DNA of 64,000 bases from JBBRHQ01 sp963815645 (GTDB lineage Bacteria > Actinomycetota > Thermoleophilia > Solirubrobacterales > 70-9): positions 124,001 to 188,000 of the forward strand of contig CAWFHL010000002.1 of the NCBI GenBank assembly GCA_963815645.1. The letters run 5' to 3'. Positions 37,339-46,051 of this stretch are shown here, piece after piece. Position 1 is the stretch's first letter; each line of letters starts with the position of its first letter. Made by a program: the position numbers and the translations under genes. The notes under the pieces were generated by a model. It worked only from the letters and a program-made list of their open reading frames with translations. It searched no databases and was not told the origin of the DNA.

Positions 37339-38145
37339 ATGGCCGCCGGAGGGGAGGAGACCGGCGTCCTGCTGATCGACAAGCCCGCCGGGATCACATC
37401 GCACCAGGTCGTCGCCGGGGTGCGGCGCGAGCGCGGCGTGAAGGCCGGGCATGCCGGCACCCTCGACCCATTCGCCACCGGTCTCCTTCTGGTCTTGCTC
37501 GGACGCGCGACACGGCTTCAGCGATACTTGCTCGCCCTTCCGAAGACGTACCTGGCCACGGCCAGGCTCGGGTGGCGCTCCAGCACCGGCGACCCGGACG
37601 GTGAGCTGACCGAGACGGGCCGGATCCCGGGCAACCTCGAGTTGCCCACCGGCCGGGTCCGGCAGCGGGTCCCGATGACCTCCGCCGTGCGGGTCGGCGG
37701 GGAGCGGCTCTACCGGAAGGCTCATAGGGGCGAGGAGGTGGAGCGGCCGGAGCGCGAGGTCCAGATTTACCGGGCCGCGCTGCTCGACAGCGAAGACGAG
37801 CGCGCAACTTATGAGATCGAATGCTCCTCGGGGACCTACATCCGCACCCTGATCGAGTCGCTCGAGGACGCCTACTGCGAGCGACTGCGGCGAACGGCGA
37901 TCGGGCCGCACCGGATCGAGCGGGGCGGCGAGACCCTGGAGCCGGCCGAGGCGTTGGCCTTCATGGCACGCCGTAGCCTCGACGGCGAGCAAGCCGAGGC
38001 AATCTCTCACGGCCGGGCGATCGGCGCCGATGTCGAGGTCGCCCGTCGCCCGGCGGGGCCCGTCGCCCTGACCTTTGGTGGCAAGCTGTTGGCCGTGGCA
38101 AGAGCGGACGGCGAGACGATCAGGCCGGAGGTGGTGCTCGGGTGA
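37339..38145 (+). CDS. truB: tRNA pseudouridine(55) synthase
   Basis: A 268-residue TruB that makes pseudouridine 55 in the T-loop of tRNAs. The opening LLIDKPAGITSHQVV and the catalytic-aspartate motif GHAGTLDPFATGLLLVLLG are exact family matches; CSSGTYIRTLIESL is the later conserved strand. The ATG at 37339 gives the normal N terminus. The stop overlaps the GTG of ribF (GTGA). The C-terminal PUA-like tail is short. Confidence 0.95.
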   Translation: MAAGGEETGVLLIDKPAGITSHQVVAGVRRERGVKAGHAGTLDPFATGLLLVLLGRATRLQRYLLALPKTYLATARLGWRSSTGDPDGELTETGRIPGNLELPTGRVRQRVPMTSAVRVGGERLYRKAHRGEEVERPEREVQIYRAALLDSEDERATYEIECSSGTYIRTLIESLEDAYCERLRRTAIGPHRIERGGETLEPAEALAFMARRSLDGEQAEAISHGRAIGADVEVARRPAGPVALTFGGKLLAVARADGETIRPEVVLG

Positions 38146-39026
38146 GAGTCAAGGTGACCAGGCTGCCCGACGCCGAGACGCGTCCCCGGCGGATCGCGAT
38201 CGGGACATTCGACGGCGTCCACCTCGGCCATCAGGCGGTGATCGACGGGGCCGACACCGTCCTCACCTTCGAGCCGCACCCACTCGAGATCCTTCACCCG
38301 GCGGCCCTGCCCAAGCTGATCACCTCATTCGGGGTTAAGCGGGACCTGATCGACGGCCTCAGGGTCGAGGAACTGGTCGTGATCCCCTTCGATGAGGACT
38401 TCGCCCGCCGCGGCGCCGAGAGCTTCATCGAGGACGTGCTGGTCTCGCTCGGCGCCGAGAGCGTCTCGGTCGGCGAGAACTTCCGCTTCGGGGCCAAGGC
38501 GAAGGGAGACCCGGGAATGCTCGCCGCCCGGCCCGAGTTCACCACCCGGGTCGTGCCGCTTGTAGAGGTCGACGGCGAGACCGTCTCATCGACGAGGATC
38601 AGGGCCCTGATCGCGGCGGGGGACGTGGAGGCGGCGCAGCGCTGTCTCGGAGCGCCGTTCATGTTCGAGGGGGAGGTGGTGAGTGGCGACCAGCGCGGTC
38701 GCGAGCTGGGCTTCCCCACGGCCAACCTGGTCCCCGATGATCGGCTCGCGATCCCCGGGCACGGCGTCTACGCGGCCTTCGCCAACGGCTTCCCGGCGGC
38801 GGTCAACATCGGCGTCCGCCCGACCTTCGAGAGCGGCCGCGGGGTGCTGATCGAGAGCTACCTGATCGATCGCAACGAGAATCTCTACGGCAAGAACCTG
38901 CGTGTCGCTTTCGTCGCCCGGCTGCGCGGCGAGAAGCGCTTCTCGAACGTCGACGACCTGGTCGAGCAGATGAAGTTCGACGTCGAAGAAGCCAAGGTGC
39001 GCTGTGCTAGCTTCCAACAGCCGTGA
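38142..39026 (+). CDS. ribF: bifunctional riboflavin kinase / FAD synthetase
   Basis: A 294-residue RibF. The N-terminal adenylyltransferase half carries GTFDGVHLGHQAV and VGENFRFG; the C-terminal kinase half has GRELGFPTANL and the NIGVRPTF segment. It makes FMN and FAD from riboflavin and ATP. It overlaps truB by four bases and precedes rpsO, the common order in many bacteria. Confidence 0.95.
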   Translation: MRVKVTRLPDAETRPRRIAIGTFDGVHLGHQAVIDGADTVLTFEPHPLEILHPAALPKLITSFGVKRDLIDGLRVEELVVIPFDEDFARRGAESFIEDVLVSLGAESVSVGENFRFGAKAKGDPGMLAARPEFTTRVVPLVEVDGETVSSTRIRALIAAGDVEAAQRCLGAPFMFEGEVVSGDQRGRELGFPTANLVPDDRLAIPGHGVYAAFANGFPAAVNIGVRPTFESGRGVLIESYLIDRNENLYGKNLRVAFVARLRGEKRFSNVDDLVEQMKFDVEEAKVRCASFQQP

Positions 39027-39060
39027 ATCCCGGCGTGCGGGTGCCGCGGCGATTTTTTCG

Positions 39061-39330
39061 ATGAGCCTCACCAGTGAGAAGAAGGCCGAGCTGATCGGCA
39101 AGTACGGGCGCTCCGACGGGGACACCGGCTCCGCCGAGGTCCAGATCGCCCTGCTCACCGAGCGGATCAACGACCTGACCGGTCATCTGCGGGACCACGG
39201 CAAGGACCATCACTCCCGCCGGGGCCTGTTGATGCTGGTGGGCAAGCGCCGCCGGCTTCTCCGTTATCTCGAGCGCGACGATCTCGAGCGCTACCGCGCC
39301 CTGGTCGCCGAGCTGGGCTTGCGCAAGTGA
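39061..39330 (+). CDS. rpsO: 30S ribosomal protein S15
   Basis: An 89-residue S15 (EVQIALLTERINDLTGHLRDHGKDHHSRRGL is the signature), complete and of standard length. It binds the central domain of 16S rRNA. The ATG at 39061 is fixed by family length. There is no good Shine-Dalgarno; a run of six T residues lies just before the start. In many bacteria pnp follows directly, but here two redox genes intervene. Confidence 0.97.
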   Translation: MSLTSEKKAELIGKYGRSDGDTGSAEVQIALLTERINDLTGHLRDHGKDHHSRRGLLMLVGKRRRLLRYLERDDLERYRALVAELGLRK

Positions 39331-39776
39331 TCCCCGCCGGGCAGCCGGCGCCAGACTTCACGCTCCCCGACCAGGACGGCAACCATGTCTCTCTCGCCGA
39401 CTTCCGGGGCGGCAAGCTGCTCTTGGTCTTCTACCCGCTCGACTTCAGCCCGGTCTGCACCGACCAGCTCTCGATATATCAGGAGGTCGAGCCGGAGATC
39501 GCCGAGAAGGGTGCGACCCTGGTCGGCGTCAGTGTCGACCATCCCTACGCGCACAAGGCCTTCCAGGAGAATCTCGGCATCGAGTTCCCGCTGCTCGCCG
39601 ACTTCGAGCCGAAGGGGGAAGTCTCCCGAGCCTATGACACCTACTACGACGGCGCAGGGCACGGCAAGCGCAGCCTCGTCCTCATCGACCAGGAGGGAGT
39701 CGTCGAGTGGACCCACGAATCGCCGTCGCCGCTCCAGATCCCGGGCGCAAACCTGATCTTCGACGCTTTGGCCTGA
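39327..39776 (+). CDS. bcp: peroxiredoxin (Bcp/PrxQ type)
   Basis: A 149-residue AhpC/TSA-family peroxidase. The peroxidatic cysteine is in DFSPVCTDQLSIYQE, and APDFTLPDQDGNHVSLADFRG is the usual first strand pair. No second cysteine is seen five residues later, so this is a one-Cys or atypical PrxQ form. It reduces peroxides with a thiol partner. The GTG overlaps the rpsO stop. It is followed by a thioredoxin-fold protein with a CPHC centre that could be its reductant. Confidence 0.93.
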   Translation: MIPAGQPAPDFTLPDQDGNHVSLADFRGGKLLLVFYPLDFSPVCTDQLSIYQEVEPEIAEKGATLVGVSVDHPYAHKAFQENLGIEFPLLADFEPKGEVSRAYDTYYDGAGHGKRSLVLIDQEGVVEWTHESPSPLQIPGANLIFDALA

Positions 39777-39812
39777 GGGCCGCCGCCGCACCGCTTGGCT
39801 GATCCGGGCCCG

Positions 39813-40289
39813 ATGAGCGAGCTGACCAGCGCCTCGGTCCCCCCGGCCTCGGCCGATGACCACGCCCGCGGCGAGGGGCCGGAGATGATCGTCTACGCAG
39901 ATCTCGGCTGCCCCCACTGCGCGGCGAGCTGGAAGTGGATCGGGGAGATGAGCAGGAGGGTCGTGTTCCGCCACTTCCCGGTGGCCAGCAAGCACCCGCG
40001 CTCCCCGGCCCTGCATGCGGCGGCGGAGGCCGCGGGCCTCCAAGGGGCCTTCTTCGAGATGGTCGACTCGCTCTACGCCGACCGCGGCCATGTCGATGAC
40101 CCTCACCTGTGGGAGCGGGTCGAAGCGATGGGGCTCGATATCGACCGCTTTCAGGCCGACCGCCGCTCAGAGTCGGTTGCCGAGCGGGTCAGACACGACT
40201 TCCGTTCGGGGATCCGGGCCGGAGTCGCCGCCACACCTGCCGTGTTCAGCGACGGTCAACCCCTCAGTCTGTACCCTTCACGCCGTTAG
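39813..40289 (+). CDS. DsbA-like thioredoxin-fold protein
   Basis: A 158-residue thioredoxin-fold protein with redox centre CPHC (in DLGCPHCAASW), a large helical insert and a cis-proline in TPAVF, the DsbA-family arrangement. No signal peptide is seen, so it is probably cytoplasmic. The ATG at 39813 is used; a TTG at 39795 in frame is an alternative. It lies next to a peroxiredoxin and before pnp. The partner relationship to the peroxiredoxin is inference. Confidence 0.85.
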   Translation: MSELTSASVPPASADDHARGEGPEMIVYADLGCPHCAASWKWIGEMSRRVVFRHFPVASKHPRSPALHAAAEAAGLQGAFFEMVDSLYADRGHVDDPHLWERVEAMGLDIDRFQADRRSESVAERVRHDFRSGIRAGVAATPAVFSDGQPLSLYPSRR

Positions 40290-40346
40290 AGAACGAGAGT
40301 TCTGAAACAGATTGGCCGCCAACCGGGCGGCCGGAGGTACAACTAC

Positions 40347-42605
40347 ATGAGCATGTTTGACATTAGCCGCGTTTCGGTGGATGTCGGCGAAAGCCAGATT
40401 TCCTTCGAGACGGGCAAGCTCGCCAAGCAGGCGGGCGGATCCGTTGTCGTGCGCGCCGGGGACACGATGGTCCTTTGTACCGCGACGATGGGAAACCTGC
40501 GTGACGTGGACTTCCTTCCGCTGACCGTCGACGTCGAAGAGCGGATGTACGCCGCGGGCAAGATCCCGGGCTCATTCTTCCGGCGCGAGGGTCGCTCCGG
40601 TGAGAAGGCGACATTGACTGCGCGGATGATCGATCGTCCGATCAGGCCGCTGTTCCCCAAGGGCTGGCACTACGAGACCCAGCTGGTCGCGACCCCGCTC
40701 TCGGTGGATCACGTCCACCCCTACGACATCCTCGCAATGAACGGTGCCTCTGCGGCGCTGGCCCTCTCTCCGATCCCGGTCGCCGCCCACGTCGGCGCCG
40801 TGCGGGTCGGTAAGCACGAGGGCGACTTCGTCGTCAACCCCGAGGAGGAGAGCCTCGACGAGCTAGAGCTCGACCTGATCGTCGCCGGGACGGAGGAGGC
40901 CATCCTGATGGTCGAGGCCGGCGCCACCGGCGTCACCGAGGCGGAGATCCTCGATGCCCTCGACATCGCCCACGGCGAGATCAAGAAGATCGTCGCCTCG
41001 ATCGACGAGCTTAGGCAGACCGCCGGCAAGGAGAAGCTCGAGGTGGAGGCGCCGGAGATCGACGAGAGCCTTGTCGAGGAGATTCGCGCCTCGCACGGTT
41101 CGAAGCTCGACGAGGCGACCTCGATCCAGGGCAAGCTGGAGCGCCAGGACGCCGCCGATGCCGTCAAGGACGAGGTGATCGAGTCCTACGCCCCCGCCGG
41201 CGATGACAGCGAGGCCGACCCGGAGCGCCGCTCCGAGGTCTCCGCTGCCTTCTCCAAGCTCGAGAAGGAGATCATCCGCAGGCGGATCGCGGTCGACAAG
41301 AAGCGGCCGGACGGCCGCGCCCAGGACGAGATCCGCCCGATCGAATGCGAGGTGGACGTCGCCCCGCGCGTCCACGGCTCGGCGCTGTTCACACGTGGCG
41401 AGACCCAGATCCTCTCCAACGTTGCGCTCGGGACGACCCGCATGGACATGCGTCTCGACACCCTCGGGTTGCAGACGACCAAGCGGTTCTGGCACCACTA
41501 CAATTTCCCGCCGTTCTCGGTCGGGGAGGCCGGCTTCATGCGCGGGCCGAAGCGGCGCGACATCGGCCACGGCGCGCTCGCCGAGCGCGCCCTGGCGGCG
41601 ACCATCCCCGGCGAGGAGGAGTTCCCCTACGTCCTGCGGGTCGTATCCGAGACGCTGGAGTCCAACGGTTCGTCCTCGATGGGCTCGGTCTGCGCCTCCT
41701 CGATGGCCCTGCAGGCGGCCGGTGTCCCGGTCAGCGCGCCGGTTGCCGGTGTGGCGATGGGGCTGATCAAGGAGGGCGAGGACTATGTCGTCCTCACCGA
41801 CATCGCCGGCGTCGAGGATCACCTCGGCGACATGGACTTCAAGGTCGCCGGCACCTCTGACGGGATCACCGCCCTGCAGATGGACATCAAGATCACCGGC
41901 GTCACGTTTGAAATTCTGAGTGACGCACTGGCGCAGGCCAATCAGGGCCGCCTGTTCATCCTCGGCAAGATGGCCGAGGCGATCGACGGCCCGCGGGAGA
42001 AGCTCTCCCAGTACGCGCCGCGGATCGAGGCGATCAAGATCGACCCGGAGAAGATCGGCGCCGTGATCGGCAAGGGCGGGGAGACAATCCGCGCCCTCTG
42101 CGAGGAGTTCGAGGCGGAGATCGACGTCGAGGATGACGGCACGGTGCGCGTCTACGCGCCGACCGGCGACCTGGTCGAGGCATGCATCTCCCGGATCGAG
42201 TCGATGACCAAGGAGGCCGAGGTCGGCGACAAATACACCGGCGCGAAGGTCGTCAAGACCACCACGTTCGGGGCATTCGTCGAGCTGGTCAAGGGCACCG
42301 ACGGCCTGCTCCACATCTCCAACGTGAAGCCTGGCGAGCGGGTCGACACCGTCGACGACGTGCTCAAGTCGGGCGACGAGATCGACGTCACCGTGGTCGA
42401 AGTGGACAAGGAGCGCGGCCGCATCGGGCTGCGCCTCTCCGAGGATCCCTCGGTCAAGGACAAGTCCCCCGAGGAGCTCGCCACGGTCGGCACCGGCGAC
42501 CCCGGACCGCGTGGCGGCGGAGGCCGGGGCGGCCGGGACGGAGGCCGGGGCGGTCGTGACGGCAGGCGCGGCGGTCGTGACGGCGGCCGCGAACGTCGCG
42601 GCTGA
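40347..42605 (+). CDS. pnp: polynucleotide phosphorylase
   Basis: A 752-residue PNPase that degrades RNA with phosphate from the 3' end. Two RNase PH-like cores are present (first opening ISFETGKLAKQAGGSVVV; second with LFTRGETQILSNVALG), then KH (KIGAVIGKGGETIRAL) and S1 (YTGAKVVKTTTFGAFVEL). The tail is a Gly/Arg-rich RGG-like stretch of about 30 residues (GGRDGGRGGRDGRRGG), likely to add RNA affinity. GGAGG sits eight bases before the ATG. Confidence 0.97.
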   Translation: MSMFDISRVSVDVGESQISFETGKLAKQAGGSVVVRAGDTMVLCTATMGNLRDVDFLPLTVDVEERMYAAGKIPGSFFRREGRSGEKATLTARMIDRPIRPLFPKGWHYETQLVATPLSVDHVHPYDILAMNGASAALALSPIPVAAHVGAVRVGKHEGDFVVNPEEESLDELELDLIVAGTEEAILMVEAGATGVTEAEILDALDIAHGEIKKIVASIDELRQTAGKEKLEVEAPEIDESLVEEIRASHGSKLDEATSIQGKLERQDAADAVKDEVIESYAPAGDDSEADPERRSEVSAAFSKLEKEIIRRRIAVDKKRPDGRAQDEIRPIECEVDVAPRVHGSALFTRGETQILSNVALGTTRMDMRLDTLGLQTTKRFWHHYNFPPFSVGEAGFMRGPKRRDIGHGALAERALAATIPGEEEFPYVLRVVSETLESNGSSSMGSVCASSMALQAAGVPVSAPVAGVAMGLIKEGEDYVVLTDIAGVEDHLGDMDFKVAGTSDGITALQMDIKITGVTFEILSDALAQANQGRLFILGKMAEAIDGPREKLSQYAPRIEAIKIDPEKIGAVIGKGGETIRALCEEFEAEIDVEDDGTVRVYAPTGDLVEACISRIESMTKEAEVGDKYTGAKVVKTTTFGAFVELVKGTDGLLHISNVKPGERVDTVDDVLKSGDEIDVTVVEVDKERGRIGLRLSEDPSVKDKSPEELATVGTGDPGPRGGGGRGGRDGGRGGRDGRRGGRDGGRERRG

Positions 42606-42614
42606 TCGCGGGCG

Positions 42615-43892
42615 TTGAGCGCTGAGCACCAGCTGAGCGCCCTGGGCTCGGGCGTCCGGGTCGTGACCGAAGACGTCCCTTCGGTCCGTTCCGTGGCGCT
42701 CGGGCTCTGGGTGCGAACCGGCTCGCGCGACGAGCGGCGCGGTCAGTTCGGCCTCTCGCACTTCCTCGAGCATCTGCTGTTCAAGGGGACGAAGCGCTAC
42801 TCGGCAATCGAGATCTCGGAGCGCTTCGACGGGCTCGGCGCCTCGGTGAACGCCGCCACCGGAAAGGAGACGACCCACCTACACGCGCGCTTTCTCGACG
42901 AGCACACCGAGGAGGTGTTCGACCTGGTGGCCGAGATGCTGCTCGAGCCGACCTACCCCGAAATCGACTCCGAGCGCGACGTCGTCCTCGAGGAGATCGC
43001 CATGTACGAGGACGAGCCGCAGGACCGGGTCCATGACTACCTTGCCAAGGCGGTCTTCGGCGAGCATCCCCTGGGGAGGCGGGTACTGGGCGAGGCGGAG
43101 GTGATCGCCTCGATCCCGATTCCGGAGATCGACGCCTATCACCGCGACCGCTACACCGGCCCCAACATCGTCGTCGCAGCCGCCGGGCACTTGGAGCACG
43201 AGCGGATCACCGAGCTGGCCGAGCGCCTGGTCGAGCCCACCTCCGGCTCTGCGGACGGCGCGACGGGGGCCGAGATCGAGGCGAGCGGCCGCCTCTGCTT
43301 CTTCGAGAAGGACACCGAGCAGTACCACATCTGCTTCGGCGCGCCGGGCATAACCCGGGCCGACGAGCGCCGCTTCGGCCTCGCTGTCCTCGACTCGATC
43401 TTCGGCGGCTCGACATCCTCGCGCCTCTTCCGCGAGATTCGGGAGAAGCGCGGTCTCGCCTACGCGGTCGGCTCCTACAGCGAGCAGTACACCGACTCCG
43501 GGCTTGCCGCTACCTATGTCGGCACCCGCGAGGAGAACGTCGAGGAGGCCTGCGCGATCATCGGTTCCGAGCTCGGGCGGCTGCGAAGCGAGCCGGTCTC
43601 GGACGAGGAGCTGGCGCGCGCCAAAGAGCACCTCAAGGGCCGTCTGGTGCTCTCCTCGGAGTCGACGGCCGCGCGGATGGCGCGGATCGCCCGCGCCACC
43701 CTCTTCGACCTGCCGGTGCTGACCCTGGACGAGATGATCCAGAAGGTGGACGAGGTAACGGTCGCCGACCTGAACGAGCTCGCGCGGGAGATCTATGCCG
43801 GTGGGAGTCTCTCGGCCGCCGCGGTAGGGACCGACGAGAAGCTCTTCCGCGCAGCGGCGCCGAGCGTCAGCGAGAGCCTTGTCGCGGCATGA
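42615..43892 (+). CDS. M16 family zinc peptidase (insulinase-like)
   Basis: A 425-residue M16 peptidase. The inverted zinc site is HFLEHLLFKG (HxxEH) near residue 50, followed by the GLGASVNAATGKETT segment and the distal glutamate in ERDVVLEEIAM. The usual second half-domain is present, so this is a full-length processing-peptidase-like protein (YmxG type), commonly found next to pnp and dapA/dapB. Start is a TTG nine bases after the pnp stop. The natural substrate is unknown. Confidence 0.93.
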   Translation: MSAEHQLSALGSGVRVVTEDVPSVRSVALGLWVRTGSRDERRGQFGLSHFLEHLLFKGTKRYSAIEISERFDGLGASVNAATGKETTHLHARFLDEHTEEVFDLVAEMLLEPTYPEIDSERDVVLEEIAMYEDEPQDRVHDYLAKAVFGEHPLGRRVLGEAEVIASIPIPEIDAYHRDRYTGPNIVVAAAGHLEHERITELAERLVEPTSGSADGATGAEIEASGRLCFFEKDTEQYHICFGAPGITRADERRFGLAVLDSIFGGSTSSRLFREIREKRGLAYAVGSYSEQYTDSGLAATYVGTREENVEEACAIIGSELGRLRSEPVSDEELARAKEHLKGRLVLSSESTAARMARIARATLFDLPVLTLDEMIQKVDEVTVADLNELAREIYAGGSLSAAAVGTDEKLFRAAAPSVSESLVAA

Positions 43893-43913
43893 GCAGACCG
43901 GCCCTGTGAGCCG

Positions 43914-44582
43914 ATGCGCGTAGCCGTTTCCGGCGCTGCGGGGCGGATGGGCGAGGCGGTCTGCGAAGCCGTTACCGGCGCCGAGGACATGGAGCTCGCC
44001 GGTCGCGCCGATCCCGCCCTCGATGCCGCGCTGGCGGATCTGCTCTCCGGCGCCGAAGTGGTGGTCGACTTCAGCACGCCCGAGACCGCGGCGGCAAACG
44101 TCGCTGCCTGCCTGGAGGCCGGGGTGCACGCCGTGGTCGGGACAACCGGCTTCGATCTGGATGCGTTGCGCGAGGCGGTCGAGGGCTCCGACGGTGGGGC
44201 GAATTGCTTCGTCGCCCCGAACTTCGCGATCGGGGCGGTGTTGATGATGCAGGCCTCGCAGCTGGTCGCAGCCCACCTGCCCGAGTGCGAGATCGTCGAG
44301 CTCCACCACAACCTCAAGCTCGATGCTCCGTCTGGCACCGCCAAGCGGACCGCGGAGCTGATCACGGCGGCGGGCGGAAGGGTCCACGAGCCGCTTCACT
44401 CGGTCCGGCTGCCGGGGCTGATCGCCCACCAGGAAGTGATCTTCGGCGGCGAGGGCCAGACGCTGACGATCCGCCACGACTCGATCGACCGGCGCTCCTT
44501 CATGCCCGGCGTGCTGCTCGCAGTGCGCAGGGTGGGGGGGCTGCCGGAGCGCTTCACCGTCGGTCTCGAGCGGCTGCTGTGA
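43914..44582 (+). CDS. dapB: 4-hydroxy-tetrahydrodipicolinate reductase
   Basis: A 222-residue DapB in the lysine/diaminopimelate pathway. The NAD(P) loop GAAGRMGEAVCEAV and the signature ELHHNLKLDAPSGTAKR (catalytic His and Lys) are intact, and VGTTGF lies between. It is about 25 residues shorter than the E. coli protein, mostly in loops. It overlaps the amidase gene by four bases, and dapA follows that. Confidence 0.95.
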   Translation: MRVAVSGAAGRMGEAVCEAVTGAEDMELAGRADPALDAALADLLSGAEVVVDFSTPETAAANVAACLEAGVHAVVGTTGFDLDALREAVEGSDGGANCFVAPNFAIGAVLMMQASQLVAAHLPECEIVELHHNLKLDAPSGTAKRTAELITAAGGRVHEPLHSVRLPGLIAHQEVIFGGEGQTLTIRHDSIDRRSFMPGVLLAVRRVGGLPERFTVGLERLL

Positions 44583-46021
44583 CCGGCGATCTCTCCACAC
44601 TCGACGCGACCGCCCAGGCGGAGTTGGTCCGCTCGGGGGAAGCGAGCCCGAGCGAGTTGGTCGAGGCTGCGATCGCCCGCACCGAGGCGCTCAACCCAGA
44701 GCTGAACGCGGTCATCCACCCGCTCTTCGACGAGGCTCGCGAGTCGGCGAGCGGAGATCTGCCCGATGGCCCCTTCCGGGGCGTCCCCTTCATGCTGAAG
44801 GACCTCGGCGCCGCCTTCGCCGGCCAGCCGTTTCACCTCGGCATGCGCTATCTGAAGGAGAGAGATTTCCGGGCGCCGCTCGACACCTATCTCGCCCGGC
44901 GCTTCCGTGAGGCCGGCTTCGTGGTGATCGGCAAGACCAACACCCCCGAGCTGGGAATCCTGCCGACCACCGAGCCGAGGGCCTACGGGGCAAGTCGGAA
45001 CCCCTGGGACAGGGAGCGCTCGACCGGCGGCTCCAGCGGCGGCTCCGCTGCGGCCGTCGCCTCGGGGATGGTCCCCGTCGCCCATGCCAACGACGGTGGA
45101 GGCTCGATCCGGGTTCCGGCCAGCGAGTGCGGGCTGGTCGGGCTGAAGCCGACGAGGCAGCGGATCAGCGAGGGGCCGGTGATCGGCGACAACATGTCCG
45201 GCCTCACGGTCGAGTTGGCCGTCTCGAAGTCCGTCCGCGACACGGCGGGGATCCTCGACGCCGTCCACGGCCCGGCGCCGGGAGATCCCTATGTCGCGCC
45301 CCCGCCGGCCCGGCCCTATCGCGAGGAGCTGGCGGCGGATCCGGGCAGGTTGAGGATCGGGCTGGTGACCGAGTCAATGACCGGCGACGAGCCCGATCCG
45401 GCGGTCGTCACGGCGGCGCAGGAAGCAGCGACGCTGCTGGAGTCGCTCGGGCACACGATCGAGAAACCATCATTCGTCGGGCTCGAGGCGATCGACCTGG
45501 TCGAGACCTTCCTCACCCGCTGGGCAGCGGGCCAGGCGGCGACGCTGCACCAGCTGGGGGCGATCGGCGGGGCCGAGATCACCGCCGAGGACGTCGAGCC
45601 GCTGACCTGGGCGCTGGCGGAGAAGGGCCGCTCCCACACGGCCGGCGAGTACCTCGAGGCGGTCGGGGTCCACCAGGCGATGTCGCGAATGCTCGCCGCC
45701 GTCCACGAGGGCGGTGTCGATTTGCTGCTGTCGCCCACCCTCGGGGAGTTACCACCGCCGCTCGGCAGCTTCGACGACTCGGGCCCGGATCCGCTCGCGG
45801 CAATTTACCGGGCGGCACTGACCTGCACTTTCGTTGCCGCCTTCAACGCCACCGGGCAGCCGGCGATCTCGCTGCCGCTCAGCGTCAGCGAGGAAGGCCT
45901 GCCGATCGGAGTCCAGCTGGTGGCGTCCTTCGGCCGCGAGGACCTGCTGATCCGGGTCGCCGCCCAGCTCGAGCAGGCGAAGCCCTGGGCGGACCGCCGC
46001 CCCGGTGTATTCGCCGCCTGA
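44579..46021 (+). CDS. amidase signature family hydrolase
   Basis: A 480-residue amidase. The Ser-cisSer-Lys triad is visible: the lysine in FMLKDLG and the serines in GGSSGGSAAAVASGMVPVAHANDGGGS. This is the GatA/6-aminohexanoate-hydrolase superfamily; no gatB or gatC is nearby, so it is not the tRNA amidotransferase. The GTG overlaps the dapB stop, and dapA follows with its own -10 box. Substrate is unknown; its position between two lysine-pathway genes may or may not be meaningful. Confidence 0.9.
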   Translation: MTGDLSTLDATAQAELVRSGEASPSELVEAAIARTEALNPELNAVIHPLFDEARESASGDLPDGPFRGVPFMLKDLGAAFAGQPFHLGMRYLKERDFRAPLDTYLARRFREAGFVVIGKTNTPELGILPTTEPRAYGASRNPWDRERSTGGSSGGSAAAVASGMVPVAHANDGGGSIRVPASECGLVGLKPTRQRISEGPVIGDNMSGLTVELAVSKSVRDTAGILDAVHGPAPGDPYVAPPPARPYREELAADPGRLRIGLVTESMTGDEPDPAVVTAAQEAATLLESLGHTIEKPSFVGLEAIDLVETFLTRWAAGQAATLHQLGAIGGAEITAEDVEPLTWALAEKGRSHTAGEYLEAVGVHQAMSRMLAAVHEGGVDLLLSPTLGELPPPLGSFDDSGPDPLAAIYRAALTCTFVAAFNATGQPAISLPLSVSEEGLPIGVQLVASFGREDLLIRVAAQLEQAKPWADRRPGVFAA

Positions 46022-46051
46022 GCGGCCTACGGGGGCGCTAGTCTGAGCGCG

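Noticed and set aside
39027..39060. terminator between ribF and rpsO
   Set aside because: There is a T6 run, but only a weak four-pair stem precedes it.
42500..42605. GC-rich repeats at the 3' end of pnp as a mobile element
   Set aside because: They simply encode the Gly/Arg-rich tail and vary at wobble positions.
40863..42878. 671-residue open frame opposite pnp
   Set aside because: Same reason: fully antisense to PNPase domains with typical shadow composition.
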